In this document: positions 16,515 through 26,982 of the stretch, piece after piece
Layout of the letters: each line of letters starts with the position of its first letter
Numbering within the stretch: position 1 is the first letter of the stretch
Assembly (NCBI GenBank): GCA_028819215.1
Contig: JAPPMG010000021.1
Location: 1-49,751 of the forward strand
Origin: Bryobacterales bacterium
Lineage (GTDB): Bacteria; Acidobacteriota; Terriglobia; Bryobacterales; UBA6623
DNA length: 49,751 bases
Direction: 5' to 3'
Position numbers and translations under genes: made by a program
Notes under the pieces: model-generated
What the model saw: only the letters and a program-made list of their open reading frames with translations
Databases searched by the model: none
What the model was told of the DNA's origin: nothing

Positions 16515-17486
16515 TCAGCGCAATCCATTGTGACGGCGTACGTTGAGGGCCTTCCATTTGAGAAGCGGCTGGGCTTGGATCCGTTGTTGCAGGGTGGTGT
16601 CGGCGGTCAAGAGCGACGCGTCGATTTCTCCTCTCTCCAGCAACAGGTCCAGAAACGCTAGTTCGGCGTCGGTGAACGGCAAAACGTCGGACAGAGCCCG
16701 CCTGCATTCTTCGACGAGCCGCGCCCCGTACTCTGACAACGCCTCTTGATCCCGTGGTGGACGGGTTCGAAGGGTGGGCTCGAGTTGCCTCGCCACTTCC
16801 ATGCTGTCGAAGGCTACATCGTCGACCGAGACAGTTCGCCAGTCTCTGCGGTTCATGCCTCCGTAAGCGACGAAGGCGGTGCGGAGCCGTTCCCGCTGGA
16901 ACTTAAACGCATCGAAGATGTGATGGCAGTCGAACAGGTCTCTCGCTTGCTGGCGCGAGAATAGAGCAGCGAGCTTGCCAGCCGCGAGTTCATGCAGGTC
17001 GAGAATGGGAACACCCTTAGCTTGGAAATCCCCCAGCGGGTAAGAATCGGCTTGGTGAATCTCCCAGAGCGGCAGCCGGTACATGAAGTTGAAGTCCACC
17101 TCCAGGTTTGCGGGCTGCCCGGTAAAGTTCGGGTAGCTCAGGCGCCACTTTCCGCCAGCGTGTTCGCCCGGCACTCTCCGGACGGCGAACCCCTCGCGAG
17201 AAAAGACCGCTTGGGCCGCTTGCTCGATCCTAGGGCGCTCCGCAAGCATGTCCTCGCGCCCTAGTGCGCCGATGTAGTTCAGATCAATGTCTACTGACAA
17301 CCTCGGGAGGCGGAGGACGAACAGGTTCAAGGCGGTGCCGCCCTTCAACACCCACTTCCCCCTGAGCGACGGGTGTGAGTTCAGGACATTCAGAAGATGA
17401 GCTAGATGGAGGACCTTCTCTACGGTGCCCTCGTCGAACCCGTCGGGCCTAGCGATAGCGAGGATTTCCGCCCGGGAAAACCTCAC
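16515..17486 (-). CDS. abiEii: AbiEii-type nucleotidyltransferase toxin
   Basis: A 323-residue nucleotidyltransferase of the AbiEii/AbiGii type, the toxin of type IV toxin-antitoxin and abortive-infection systems. The fold's signature is KWVLKGGTALN (Gly49-Gly50) followed by LSVDIDLNY (Asp66 and Asp68, metal binding). A third segment (ILDLHELAAGKLAALFSRQQARDLFDCHHI) contains the conserved Lys and Arg-Asp. The GTG start (17486-17484) shares GTGA with the abiEi stop, so translation is coupled. AbiEii-family enzymes (e.g. MenT) can transfer nucleotides to tRNA or related targets; target unknown here. Confidence 0.88.
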   Translation of the reverse strand: MRFSRAEILAIARPDGFDEGTVEKVLHLAHLLNVLNSHPSLRGKWVLKGGTALNLFVLRLPRLSVDIDLNYIGALGREDMLAERPRIEQAAQAVFSREGFAVRRVPGEHAGGKWRLSYPNFTGQPANLEVDFNFMYRLPLWEIHQADSYPLGDFQAKGVPILDLHELAAGKLAALFSRQQARDLFDCHHIFDAFKFQRERLRTAFVAYGGMNRRDWRTVSVDDVAFDSMEVARQLEPTLRTRPPRDQEALSEYGARLVEECRRALSDVLPFTDAELAFLDLLLERGEIDASLLTADTTLQQRIQAQPLLKWKALNVRRHNGLR

Positions 17487-18322
17487 AGTGTTTCCCCCCA
17501 GGACCGTTCTAGGATTTCGGCCGGGATCATGAGGTTCCAGTCCTTGACCCAGCGGCAGCGTTTGGGTTGGCTGCGTGTCAGATAGTGGGGCTGGCGCGGA
17601 CAGAGTTCGCGTATTGCATCGAGGTGCGCCTCCTCCACCATTAGCGGCTCGCGCTGTTGCTCTAGGAAGAACCCCACCTTAGCGGCGGTGGTCGCGTTCC
17701 CCAGCAAGCGGGTGTACGCGATGACTTGATCGAGGTCGAAAAACTCCACGGACTCGAGAGACCGCCAGATCTCCTCCCAGCTTCCGGACAACTCCGGCCG
17801 GTCCAGCACATCCACCAGGGTGCGCTCGTGGTTGGTCACCTGTAGTGCTACGCCGGAGCGATCATGGCGCGTGACCCCGAACATTGACGCGCCCTTCGCC
17901 AAGAGCGGCGGTGGTACGGGCGCACTCCGGAACTCGTGCGACTGGAAGATGTGTGGGAGCGACCTGCCCACCGAGACGTAGACCAGCTGCCACTGGGCCG
18001 AGTAGGCCCTGCCGTGGAATTCCAAGGCCGTGTGATAAGCCAGCACGGCGTCCTCGGTCAACCTGGCCGCTATCAAGTACGGATCGACCGTCATGGATGC
18101 CGCGTCCATGCCCGAGGGCACGGTTGCATATAGGCCGCGCCGTACGTTGAGGATGCGGCCCTGCTTGCGGTGATAGGCCAGCAGCGAGTTGCGCGTGTTC
18201 ACGTTGCACGATCCCCGGTCACGCAAATAGCGGTCCAACTCGTCTACCCGAAAAACGGCGTGCCGTTCCAAGAAGCGGTTGAGCCTAACGGGATCATTTG
18301 TTTGACGATCGGTTGATATCAC
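17483..18322 (-). CDS. abiEi: AbiEi-type antitoxin/transcriptional regulator
   Basis: A 279-residue AbiEi antitoxin. The N-terminal part (FRVDELDRYLRDRG ... RNSLLAYHRKQGRILNVRRGLYA) is a winged helix, followed by the AbiEi C-terminal region with YLIAARLTEDAVLAYHTALEFHG and a long domain ending in WNLMIPAEILERSWGE. The frame is open further up to a TTG at 18346, but a consensus promoter (TTGACA, 17 bp, TAAATT) covers those codons, so the GTG at 18322, 7 nt after the -10, is the probable start. It overlaps abiEii by 4 bp. Likely represses its own promoter through the inverted repeat upstream. Confidence 0.85.
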   Translation of the reverse strand: MISTDRQTNDPVRLNRFLERHAVFRVDELDRYLRDRGSCNVNTRNSLLAYHRKQGRILNVRRGLYATVPSGMDAASMTVDPYLIAARLTEDAVLAYHTALEFHGRAYSAQWQLVYVSVGRSLPHIFQSHEFRSAPVPPPLLAKGASMFGVTRHDRSGVALQVTNHERTLVDVLDRPELSGSWEEIWRSLESVEFFDLDQVIAYTRLLGNATTAAKVGFFLEQQREPLMVEEAHLDAIRELCPRQPHYLTRSQPKRCRWVKDWNLMIPAEILERSWGETL

Positions 18323-18368
18323 ACTATTTAATTTAGCAATTTCCAATCAGATTGTCAAAACAATCTGA
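18323..18368 (-). promoter_or_regulatory. abiE promoter with overlapping inverted-repeat operator
   Basis: The minus strand has a -35 TTGACA (18358-18353), a 17-bp spacer and a -10 TAAATT (18335-18330), then 7 nt to the GTG start. A perfect 9-bp inverted repeat, TCAGATTGT (18347-18355) and ACAATCTGA (18360-18368) with CAAA between, covers the -35. This is where an AbiEi repressor would be expected to bind. Promoter fit is the best in the window. Confidence 0.65.
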
Positions 18369-18733
18369 CCAAGAACCGAGATGCTAAGCAGGCTCGCTCT
18401 GGGTTTCTGACGCGAGGCGGCCTGCCCTAGTTGCCGGCGCTGACATCGGTTGCTAGTCGACCGCCGTCGCTCTACACCAAACAGGCTGGAATGTTCGGCT
18501 CTTCGAGCGCGCGACGAGCCGCATGAGTTGCTCACCGCCTAAACACTCTCAGGCAACCCACGCACGTCCAGACGTTGCGGGCCAAGTCCTCGTGAACGGT
18601 GAATCTAGCTTGAACGACGTTGCCGGCGTTGGTAGGGGAGGATGGTGGCCGGGCTCTTCCATTGGGGACAGTGGAGCCCGCCTCAGCCGGGAATCCCGAT
18701 TGAATGGGCGAGAAACGAGCGTTTCGCGGCGGC
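18369..18733. other. Intergenic with an esterase-gene relic
   Basis: No intact gene. The only recognisable element is the esterase 3' relic at 18561-18609. The rest has no family resemblance in any frame. Confidence 0.4.
18561..18609 (-). pseudogene. Relic of a secreted esterase gene
   Basis: On the minus strand this reads ARFTVHEDLARNVWTCV, clearly related to VRFTVHEDLGHNVWTRV around the catalytic His of the esterase at 15123-16085. By eye about 38 of 46 bases match 15203-15248. The catalytic-His region has Ala-Arg in place of Gly-His and flanking sequence is unrelated, so it is non-functional. Confidence 0.6.
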
Positions 18734-20347
18734 TCAACGGGGCTTCCGCGTACGTTCGCGGCTCCAGAACCCGGAAAACACCTCCAGCGGATCATCCTCC
18801 TCCGGCGACGCATCAACTTGGTCCCACATCCAAAAATCCTTGAACAATACACGAGGGTCTGGCGATTTGCGATCTCTCCAGTACCTGCGATCAGCCTCTC
18901 GAATCAGCCGGTTGGCCTGCCTCCATTCGGTGATCACATCGTCGAACCAGGCGTCGTATCGGCCGCTCAGGTCGCGCACGACTTCTGGGTATCTGTCCGA
19001 CAGATCCGTCGTCTCGCCGGGATCCTGGATGAGATCGAATAGTCTCGGCGGTTCGCCACCAGCGTTCGGGAAGTCGGGAATGTCGGGATCCAGAGGCATT
19101 TCCCAGTGCTTGTGCGTGACACCTCGGCGGTACGAAGGATTGTCACGGGGACCGTCCTTCGCCATCGTCGGCCTCAACCCGGGCCAATAGAGCTTCCAGC
19201 GTCCCTTGCGAATGGCGGCATCGCTGTGCCGGACCGGCGTATAGCGGTTCTTCTGGAATGGGAGGATGCGATTCGAGAGTTCCGGCATCTCCTCGCCCCG
19301 CAGCAGTGGCATCACGTTCCGGCCGTCCAACGGCTTGGCCCCTGGCGGGGAATCTACGGCAGTCGCGTGGAAGAGCGTCGGCAACCAGTCGCAGCCGTGG
19401 ATCGGGGCGTTCACCACCAGTCCTGCCGGAAAGTTCCCAGGCCAGCTGGCTACTGCCGGCACGCGAATGCCTTGCTCAAGAACTTCGCCCTTGTTGCCGG
19501 AGAGGCCAGCGTGGAACCGGTACGTCGAAGCGTCAAGATCCGTCCGTCGGTTCAGGATGGCGCCGTTATCGCTGGTAACCACGATGATCGTCTCATCCCA
19601 GATGCCTTCCCGCTTCAACGCGGCGAAGATTCGTCCGAGGCCCGCATCCAGCGCTTCGATCATTGCGTAGATCGTGGCGACCGTTCGGCCATAGCGGAAC
19701 CCGACCCTCCTCTGATACTTTTCGACCAGTTCCTGAGGAGCTTGAAACGGGTCGTGGATCGCGTTGTGGGCGAGGAAGATTGCGAACGGCGGCCCTTGGC
19801 GGTCGCGGATGAGGCGAATCGTCTCGTCGCTGAAGACGTCCGGAAGGTAGCGACCGTCCGGCCTGTCGTAGACCCCATTGCGCATCAGATTCCAGCGCCA
19901 ATAGTCCTGGGCGCCGTTTGGGAAGCCGAAGAAGAGGTCAAAGCCGCGCCTGTGCGGCAGCACATCCGCGTTGTACAGTCCGTTGTGCCACTTCCCGATC
20001 AGTGCAGTGGTGTAGCCGGCGTGCCGGAAATAGTCCCCAAGGGTCTTCTCGGAAGGGGCGATTCGATCGATGCCGCGGTTGCTCGAGACATCCACGGCAC
20101 CGGTGCGATGGTTGTAGCGGCCGGTCAGAAAGCCGGCCCTCGCCGGGGCGCAGAGCGGCGAAGGGGCGTAGTGATGGGTTAGCAGCACACCACTGCGGAC
20201 CAGCGAGTCAATGTGCGGCGTGTCCACGTACGGGTTGCCGTAGGCTCGAAGGTCCCCGTAGCCCAGGTCATCGAGCAGGACGAACAGGACGTTGGGGGCT
20301 GCCGCGGATGTGACGGCACAGAGAATCGCCAGGAGTGCGAGACGCAT
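18734..20347 (-). CDS. Secreted sulfatase
   Basis: A 537-residue sulfatase with a short Sec signal peptide (1-16). Metal ligands Asp26-Asp27 lie in LLDDLGYGD. The formylglycine Cys66 lies in CAPAR, a C-x-P-x-R variant of the usual CxPSR with Ala instead of Ser; formylglycine-generating enzymes accept this C-x-P-x-R form. IGKWHNGLY and VTSDNGAILN are later active-site motifs. It is divergent from PSD1 cassette 2, with about 150 bp between the proposed starts. It probably desulfates an external glycan; the exact substrate is not readable. Confidence 0.9.
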   Translation of the reverse strand: MRLALLAILCAVTSAAAPNVLFVLLDDLGYGDLRAYGNPYVDTPHIDSLVRSGVLLTHHYAPSPLCAPARAGFLTGRYNHRTGAVDVSSNRGIDRIAPSEKTLGDYFRHAGYTTALIGKWHNGLYNADVLPHRRGFDLFFGFPNGAQDYWRWNLMRNGVYDRPDGRYLPDVFSDETIRLIRDRQGPPFAIFLAHNAIHDPFQAPQELVEKYQRRVGFRYGRTVATIYAMIEALDAGLGRIFAALKREGIWDETIIVVTSDNGAILNRRTDLDASTYRFHAGLSGNKGEVLEQGIRVPAVASWPGNFPAGLVVNAPIHGCDWLPTLFHATAVDSPPGAKPLDGRNVMPLLRGEEMPELSNRILPFQKNRYTPVRHSDAAIRKGRWKLYWPGLRPTMAKDGPRDNPSYRRGVTHKHWEMPLDPDIPDFPNAGGEPPRLFDLIQDPGETTDLSDRYPEVVRDLSGRYDAWFDDVITEWRQANRLIREADRRYWRDRKSPDPRVLFKDFWMWDQVDASPEEDDPLEVFSGFWSRERTRKPR

Positions 20348-20499
20348 GGGGGGCCTTGGTCCGACGCCTGAACAAGATGTTACGCGACCGGCCTCGTTGT
20401 GCCTCCGGTCCCCGTGGGCAGCCTGGTCGGATCACGTCGGCGTTGAAACCCGCACCTGGGTCCCGGCCTAGAATGGAGGCGACAGCGAGAAGCAGCGCC

Positions 20500-23106
20500 A
20501 TGCCCTCGTCATTTCGGATTGCGGCCTATTGGACGGTATTTGCGGCCGGAGCCGGTTCCATGCCAGCGGTCGCGACTGCCGCGGTTGAATTGCCGCCCGT
20601 AGCGAACCGCATTGTTGACTTCGCTGCCGATGTCCAGCCGATACTGCATACCCGCTGCTACGCGTGTCACGGTCCGTCCGTTCAGATGAACGGCCTTCGT
20701 CTTGATCGGCGCGACGCGGCCCGCAAAGGAGGGCACAGCGGACTGGCGATAGTGCCGAACGACAGCGCCGGCAGCGCTCTGATACTTCGCATCGCCAGTC
20801 CGGACGAAGGCTTCCGGATGCCTCCTGTGGATCCCCGCCTCAGTCGCGAGGAGGTGGGGATCCTGCGTGCGTGGATCGACCAGGGTGCATCGTGGCCCGA
20901 GGACTCCGAAGTTGACGCCGCGATCGCAAGCGCCTCGGCGAGTGAGCACTGGGCCTTCCAGCCGATCACCCGTCCAGAGCCCCCACGCGTTCGTGGCGAT
21001 GAGTGGGTCCGCAACCCGATCGACCGGTTCGTGCTCGCGAAGCTCGAATCGGAAGCGATCGATCCTTCGCCCGCGGCGGACAAACTGACCATCCTGCGCC
21101 GCCTGAGTCTGGACCTGATCGGCTTGCCGCCAACGTGGGAGCAGGCTGAGGCATTTCTGGGCGATTCCAGCCCGGGAGCGTACGAGCGGTTGGTCGATGC
21201 GCTATTGGATTCGAAGCACTACGGCGAAAAGTGGGCCCGCCATTGGCTTGACCTCGCTCGCTACGCCGACTCCGACGGATACGAGAAGGACCTTGCCCGG
21301 CCAAGCGCCTGGCGCTGGCGTGAGTGGGTCATTGAAGCCCTGAACCGGGACCTGCCCTTCGATGAGTTCACCAAGCTCCAGCTGGCCGCTGACCTGCTGG
21401 AGAACCCGACACCGGACCAGCTCGCTGCGACCGGCTTCCACCGCAACACCTTGCGGAACCGCGAGGGCGGCACGATCTACGACCAGTCCCGGTTCGAGGA
21501 AACGCTGGACCGTGTCAACACGGTGGCAACGACTTGGCTAGGGCTGACGGTGGAGTGCGCGCAGTGCCATGACCACAAGTACGACCCCATCACGCAGGAG
21601 GACTTCTATTCGTTCTATGCGTACTTCGACAATCTGGAGGATACACAAATCGACGCACCCCTGCCGGGCGAGATGGGGCCGTACCTGAGAGCTCGGGCCG
21701 AGTATCTGCGGAAGCGCAAGGAACTGCTCGAAGAGCATCACGTTCCGGATCTGCAGCCCGAATGGGAGCGTCAGATGAAGATCGCCGGCGCGAGTCCCGG
21801 CGAGCGCACGGACTGGGACCTCTGCTATGACGTTCTGTTCCAGATGACTGACAACGGCGGGGAAGTCCTGAACAAAGACCCGGCCGAGCGAACATTTCGG
21901 GAACGCGAAGTGCTGACCGATTACTTCATCGACTGGTACTTCACGGTTGTTCCCAAGGAGCGCATCGAGCAACTGGGGTTCAAGGAACTCCGCAAGAAGC
22001 TCAAGGAACTCAAGTCCACCTATCCTCAACTGAGCGAGGCCCGCATCATCCGCGAGCGGGACAAGCCCAGCAAGACCTTCCTGCGAGTTCGCGGGCAGTG
22101 GGACCGCCAGGGCATTGAGGTCGCGCCACGGCCTCCGTCCTTCTTGCCCGATTCTGCGGCGGCTGGACGGGCGACACGCCTGGACCTTGCCGAATGGATC
22201 CTGTCAACAGACAACCCGCTCACGGCACGTGTCGCCGTCAATCGGATGTGGCAGGAGTTCTTCGGGCGCGGACTGGCTCGGACATCCGAGGATTTCGGGC
22301 TCCAGGGCGAGGCCCCCTCGCACCCGGCACTGCTGGACTGGCTGGCTTCGGAGTTCCGGTCGAATGGCTGGAGGATGAAGCGGATGCACAGGTCGATCGT
22401 CATGTCTGCCACTTACCGGCAGACCTCGCACGCCCGGCCGGACATCGCAGAAAGGGATCCGGACAACGCTTGGCTGTCTCGCCAGAACCGGATCCGCCTG
22501 TCCGCCGAGATCCTGCGGGATTCGGCTCTGCGGGTCAGCGGCCTGCTATACCCGAAGATCGGCGGCCCCAGCGTGTATCCGCCACAGCCCGCGGGCGTCG
22601 TAGACCTGACCTATGGCTGGGATACGGACCGCTGGAAGGACAGTGAAGGGGCGGACCGCTACAGGCGAGGCCTGTACACCTTCTTTCAGCGAACCGCTCC
22701 CTACCCCCAGTTGATGAACTTCGATGCTCCGGACTCGAATCGCACGGCGAGCAGGCGACGGCGGTCGAACACGCCCTTGCAGGCCTTGAACCTGTTGAAC
22801 GACGAGGTCTTCGTCGAGTCGGCACGTGCCCTCGCGATCCGAGTGCTCGCTGAGTCCCCGCCCGACTGGACCGGGCGTCTAAGCCGGATGTTCCAAATGA
22901 CATTGGTCCGGAAGCCTCGCAGCGGCGAGGCCGAGCAACTCGCCGAATCGTTCCGGCGGCAACAGCGGATTCTGAAGCAAGCACCGGATGAAGCGAAGAA
23001 ACTGGCGCGGATCGACTTGCGCGGCCACGAGGCCACCGAGGTCGCAGCGTGGGTCGGGATAGGGCGGGTCCTGATGAACACGGACGAATTCATCACACGG
23101 GAGTGA
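20500..23106 (+). CDS. PSCyt1-DUF1549-DUF1553 (PSD1) protein, cassette 2
   Basis: An 868-residue secreted protein. Signal peptide 1-28, then PSCyt1 heme motif CYACH (residues 53-57). DUF1549 includes [15 protein letters not shown] and [20 protein letters not shown], ending in [11 protein letters not shown] (Cys353). A charged, Lys/Glu-rich linker of roughly 200 residues precedes DUF1553 ([50 protein letters not shown]). The start at 20500 is favoured by the signal peptide; 20473 is an in-frame alternative. The partner DUF1501 gene begins 4 bp after the stop. Divergent from a sulfatase, so both may respond to the same substrate. Confidence 0.9.
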   Translation: MPSSFRIAAYWTVFAAGAGSMPAVATAAVELPPVANRIVDFAADVQPILHTRCYACHGPSVQMNGLRLDRRDAARKGGHSGLAIVPNDSAGSALILRIASPDEGFRMPPVDPRLSREEVGILRAWIDQGASWPEDSEVDAAIASASASEHWAFQPITRPEPPRVRGDEWVRNPIDRFVLAKLESEAIDPSPAADKLTILRRLSLDLIGLPPTWEQAEAFLGDSSPGAYERLVDALLDSKHYGEKWARHWLDLARYADSDGYEKDLARPSAWRWREWVIEALNRDLPFDEFTKLQLAADLLENPTPDQLAATGFHRNTLRNREGGTIYDQSRFEETLDRVNTVATTWLGLTVECAQCHDHKYDPITQEDFYSFYAYFDNLEDTQIDAPLPGEMGPYLRARAEYLRKRKELLEEHHVPDLQPEWERQMKIAGASPGERTDWDLCYDVLFQMTDNGGEVLNKDPAERTFREREVLTDYFIDWYFTVVPKERIEQLGFKELRKKLKELKSTYPQLSEARIIRERDKPSKTFLRVRGQWDRQGIEVAPRPPSFLPDSAAAGRATRLDLAEWILSTDNPLTARVAVNRMWQEFFGRGLARTSEDFGLQGEAPSHPALLDWLASEFRSNGWRMKRMHRSIVMSATYRQTSHARPDIAERDPDNAWLSRQNRIRLSAEILRDSALRVSGLLYPKIGGPSVYPPQPAGVVDLTYGWDTDRWKDSEGADRYRRGLYTFFQRTAPYPQLMNFDAPDSNRTASRRRRSNTPLQALNLLNDEVFVESARALAIRVLAESPPDWTGRLSRMFQMTLVRKPRSGEAEQLAESFRRQQRILKQAPDEAKKLARIDLRGHEATEVAAWVGIGRVLMNTDEFITRE

Positions 23107-23110
23107 GGCG

Positions 23111-24556
23111 ATGACCCAGCAGCAGTTCCAGGCGATCCAGCTACGGAGGGACTTCCTCAAGAACGTCGCTTCGGGAATCGGCATGGTCGCTCTCGGCGAC
23201 CTGCTCGCGAGGGACGGACTCACGGCGGCCAACTTGCCCGATGTAAATCCACTGGCTCCCAAGCCGCCGCACTTCGAGGCCAAAGCGAAGCACGTCATCT
23301 TCATGTTCATGGAAGGCGGTCCGAGCCAGTACGAACTCTTCGATCCGAAGCCCGCTCTAGAAGACCATCACGGCCAGGCCCTGCCGGAGTCCATGACCAA
23401 GGACCTCAAGCTTGCCTTCATCAAGCCCTCCGCGAGGGTCATGGCGAGCAAGTTCGCCTTTCACCGGCACGGTCAGAGCGGCATGGAACTGTCCGAACTG
23501 ATGCCCAAGCTCGGGACGGTGGCGGACGATATCTGCCTCGTGCGCTCGATGCACACGGACGCGTTCAATCATCATCCGGGGCAACTACTGCTCTTCACCG
23601 GGCACACGCAGTTCGGCAGGCCGACGATGGGCGCCTGGTCGGTCTACGGGCTCGGAAGCGAATCGCAGAACCTGCCTGGATTCGTTGTGCTGACCTCCGG
23701 GCGCGGTACTAGCGGTGGCTCGAGCAACTTCTCGAGCGGTTTCCTGCCATCCCATTACCAGGGCACTGTATTTCGGAACAGCGGCGAGCCGATCCTGTAC
23801 CTATCGAACCCTGAAGGCGTCAGCGACGCCCTTCAGGAGGAAACGCTCCGTTCAGTCCGCAGGCTGAATGAAATCCAGTTCGAGGCGACCGGCGACCTGG
23901 AGATCGCCTCCCGTATTTCGTCTTACGAACTTGCGTACCGCATGCAAATGTCGGCGCCGGAACTGCTGGACTTCTCCGACGAGCCTGACCACATTCTCGA
24001 GGGCTACGGCGTCAACAGCGATGACGAGGGGCAAAGGCAGTATGCGACCAACTGCCTGCTTGCCCGGCGCATGGTCGAGCGGGGGGTCCGTTTCGTCCTG
24101 ATGATGGACGCCAGCTGGGATGACCACAGCGGGCTGAACCAGAATCTCCCGAAGCGATGCCGGAAAGTCGATCAGTCGAACGCTTATCTCGTCCAGGACC
24201 TCAAGCAGCGGGGGCTCCTGGACGAGACGCTCGTGGTCTGGGGCGGGGAGTTTGGCCGGACCCCGATGGTGGAACTTCGCCGGCCTGACGACGCCGACAG
24301 CGCCGGCCGCGATCACCACCCCAACGCATACAGCATGTGGATGACTGGTGGCGGCCTGCGGGGCGGCCAGGTACTTGGCAAGACCGATGACCTATGTCTC
24401 AACGTGGTCGAGGATCCGGTGCATGTCCATGACCTCCAGGCGACGGTCCTGCATTTGCTCGGTTTCGATCACCAGAAGCTGACCTACCGGCACATGGGAC
24501 GCGACTTTCGTCTGACTGACGTCAGCGGGCGGGTCGTGGACAAGCTCTTGTCTTAG
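23111..24556 (+). CDS. DUF1501 protein, cassette 2
   Basis: A 481-residue DUF1501 protein. The N-terminus has LRRDFLKNVASGIGMVALG, a good Tat signal. Metal/nucleophile region HVIFMFMEGGPSQYELFDPK; central WDDHSGLNQNLPKRC; GGEFGRTPM and GRDHHPNAYSMWMTGGGLRG with the histidines conserved in the family; the tail LLGFDHQKLTYRHMGRDFRL is standard. It sits 4 bp after the PSD1 gene and must be cotranscribed. Function unknown; structurally it should belong with alkaline phosphatases and sulfatases. Confidence 0.9.
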   Translation: MTQQQFQAIQLRRDFLKNVASGIGMVALGDLLARDGLTAANLPDVNPLAPKPPHFEAKAKHVIFMFMEGGPSQYELFDPKPALEDHHGQALPESMTKDLKLAFIKPSARVMASKFAFHRHGQSGMELSELMPKLGTVADDICLVRSMHTDAFNHHPGQLLLFTGHTQFGRPTMGAWSVYGLGSESQNLPGFVVLTSGRGTSGGSSNFSSGFLPSHYQGTVFRNSGEPILYLSNPEGVSDALQEETLRSVRRLNEIQFEATGDLEIASRISSYELAYRMQMSAPELLDFSDEPDHILEGYGVNSDDEGQRQYATNCLLARRMVERGVRFVLMMDASWDDHSGLNQNLPKRCRKVDQSNAYLVQDLKQRGLLDETLVVWGGEFGRTPMVELRRPDDADSAGRDHHPNAYSMWMTGGGLRGGQVLGKTDDLCLNVVEDPVHVHDLQATVLHLLGFDHQKLTYRHMGRDFRLTDVSGRVVDKLLS

Positions 24557-24698
24557 GCGCTCGTTGGGGGGTTCCCGGTATAACGTCGTCGCTTCCATCC
24601 CAAATCTCTAACTCTCCCTCCCAACTCCCGGTTCAGCGGGCCGTGCTTCGGGTCGCTGCAGTGAATCCGGCCGCTCTGACGTATCGGACGCTCTGGCT

Positions 24699-26771
24699 TC
24701 AGTACCGAATCCAGGTCCGTTCCAGAGGAACTTGCCCGATGCCCGGCTTGGAGTAGTCGCAAACACCGCCAGGGAAGACAGCGCTTAAGCGGGTCAACTG
24801 CTCCGAATTGAGAGAAGGCCCGTAGTCCGCGGGATCGAGCGGCTTCAGTTGGCACTTCAGAATGTCGCCCTCAAGCGGGGCCCCGGCTGCGATTCTGGGA
24901 TCGCCGCTCGGCGGGTAGAGCTCGCTGCAAGGCCCGCTGTCCCCGCTTGCCCCATCGTCCGCCAGCCGCTCCCCTTCGGCCGACCAGCAGGCATCGCTCA
25001 AATCAGCCGGCCGGCCTCGAGCGATTGCGGCGATTGGCTCGTCGCCCGACTCGTCTGCGGCCACTGCATCCAGCCACTGATCCATCAGCCGGACCACATC
25101 CAAGCCCGGCGGGGGATTCGTCAGGATGACGTGATTGGCGGCGCTACCGTGCGCCGTCTGCAGCCGTGCACCCATCACGAATGTCCGAACGCGGTCGTGA
25201 ATGTTTCCGCTCGGGTCCGAGTACCTGCGCGTATCGATGATCGGAATCGAGCCGAGCGAGCCGCCACCGGAGTTCACGCGACCGGTTTCATACAGGATCC
25301 TCAGCGAATCCTCGTCCGTGGACGAGCGTTCGGGCACGATGTTCGCGTCGTCGTCGAATCCACCGATCGATTCGTTGAGCTCGATGAACCGCTCAGCGTC
25401 AATCACGCCATCGTTGAAGGCCTGCAGGCCGTATTGCACGCCCGCATTGTCGAGCGCTCTGCGGGGCAGGCCTGTCGCGCTGTCGCGCCCGACAAGGTTG
25501 ACCAAATTGTCGTGAAAGCCGCATCGTATGCCGTCGGGCCTCTGCACAGGGTGATAGACCAGTTCCTTGGGAACCACTTCGTGGCAACTGCCAGGTTGGA
25601 TCAGCGCCGGAGAGAACGACCTCATCCAGCTCTCACATGTCGCCCATGTCGCGAATCCCGAAACGGCCTTCTTCTGATCCTCACTCCAGTCGTGCGCACT
25701 GCTATCGATTGCCCGTGCCAGCAGCGAGCAATCCGTGACCGGCGGGGCGAGCGTCACCGTGTCCGGGTAGCTCGCACCCGGGATGATGCCGTCTAGGAGA
25801 CCGGGATAGTTCTGGGCGATCAGGTGCTGTTGCATCGAACCGCCCGATCCTCCCACTCCAATGGTGTGGACAGGAACGCCGAAACTCTCGGTGAAGTGCT
25901 CCTTCACCATCATCGCGGTCTCAGCTGAAATCACGTCGTTGCAGTTGTTGCCAAACACGTTCTGGGACGAGATCGCCACGGCATATCCGTTCCCAAGCGA
26001 GGTTCTGTCCTGCAACGCGGAACGGATCAGGCCCTGGCGGTACCCGGCGCGGCAGCCCCCGCCGAATCGGTACACCAGGCGACCATTCCAGCTCGGGGCG
26101 ATGCTCCACGGATCCGGAAGGCCGTCCGCCGGATCGTGGAGGAACGCAATCTCGTAGATCGCTCGATTGATCGTGCCCGTCTCAACTCGAACGATGAAGT
26201 CTTGTTCATGCCCCTCTGTGGTCGTCGTGCGGGCGATATCGGACGGGCGTGGCGCCGACGGATCTAGGGGCTTGAAGCCTGGCGGATTCCTAGCGGTCCG
26301 GCTCCTTTGCTGCTGCGGGTCAATACGGTCGGTGGACCAGTAGTAGTACGCACTCCGCGTCTGGACACTGCAATTGTTGTCGGAGGGCGGTCCCAGCCCG
26401 GCCTGTTCGGTCTGGCAAACGAAGGGTTCTTGGTGCGGCCCAGAGAACACGGGGCCAGTGCGCGGGTGATTGATCAGCTCAAGACTGGTGGAGCGCTCTC
26501 CCACCCTCGCCGTGACGGTGTTCTTGCCGATCTTCAGTTCAGACAGCCGCCCGACCAGGCGAGAAGGGTCGATCCCGCTCCGGAACGAGGAGGTGACGTC
26601 GCGGCCGTCCAGCTCAATCTGCAATGCGCCGGCACTGGCACCGCCTACCTCGACGAGCGCGTCGCCTCCGGTGACCATGTCCGGGGCGCCGGACAGGACG
26701 GACAGGTCAAGTCGCTGCTCGGCACAGCCAATCGTGGCTCCCAAGCAAAGGATCGTGGCCGCCATTCGCAT
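24699..26771 (-). CDS. DUF6351 family exported hydrolase-like lipoprotein
   Basis: A 690-residue exported protein I place in DUF6351. The N-terminus MRMAATILCLGATIGC gives a candidate lipobox with Cys16. An N-terminal Ig-like region (about 20-105, GGDALVEVGGASAGALQIEL ...) is followed by an alpha/beta-hydrolase-like core with GVGGSGGSMQQH, where Ser309 lies in a GxSxG-type nucleophile elbow. Many cysteines (GGGCRAGY, NNCND, TDCSLL, CESW, SCHEV, RCGFHDN) suggest disulfides, as in tannase-like enzymes. No neighbour shares its operon. Biochemical function is not established for the family; an esterase acting on plant or algal phenolics or polymers is a guess. Confidence 0.75.
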   Translation of the reverse strand: MRMAATILCLGATIGCAEQRLDLSVLSGAPDMVTGGDALVEVGGASAGALQIELDGRDVTSSFRSGIDPSRLVGRLSELKIGKNTVTARVGERSTSLELINHPRTGPVFSGPHQEPFVCQTEQAGLGPPSDNNCSVQTRSAYYYWSTDRIDPQQQRSRTARNPPGFKPLDPSAPRPSDIARTTTTEGHEQDFIVRVETGTINRAIYEIAFLHDPADGLPDPWSIAPSWNGRLVYRFGGGCRAGYRQGLIRSALQDRTSLGNGYAVAISSQNVFGNNCNDVISAETAMMVKEHFTESFGVPVHTIGVGGSGGSMQQHLIAQNYPGLLDGIIPGASYPDTVTLAPPVTDCSLLARAIDSSAHDWSEDQKKAVSGFATWATCESWMRSFSPALIQPGSCHEVVPKELVYHPVQRPDGIRCGFHDNLVNLVGRDSATGLPRRALDNAGVQYGLQAFNDGVIDAERFIELNESIGGFDDDANIVPERSSTDEDSLRILYETGRVNSGGGSLGSIPIIDTRRYSDPSGNIHDRVRTFVMGARLQTAHGSAANHVILTNPPPGLDVVRLMDQWLDAVAADESGDEPIAAIARGRPADLSDACWSAEGERLADDGASGDSGPCSELYPPSGDPRIAAGAPLEGDILKCQLKPLDPADYGPSLNSEQLTRLSAVFPGGVCDYSKPGIGQVPLERTWIRY

Positions 26772-26982
26772 CGCTGGTTTCCTCCGAGTGCCGAAAAGAT
26801 CAAGGCCTAGCCGACAACAACGGAAGCTATCCTACCTCTCGGGGAACACGCTTGGAGGCTTTTCCGATTCGAGATGTAGGCGGGCAGTAGGTCTGGAGCC
26901 TGGCTTCCAACGCGCTCGGCAATGGAACCTCGAATATCTGTTCAGCCGAGAGCTTAATCGGCACAGTCCGGACAGGGTCGCG

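Noticed and set aside
18610..18852. Minus-strand open frame leading into the esterase relic
   Set aside because: Beyond the 17 matching residues it is antisense-like and overlaps the end of the sulfatase gene.
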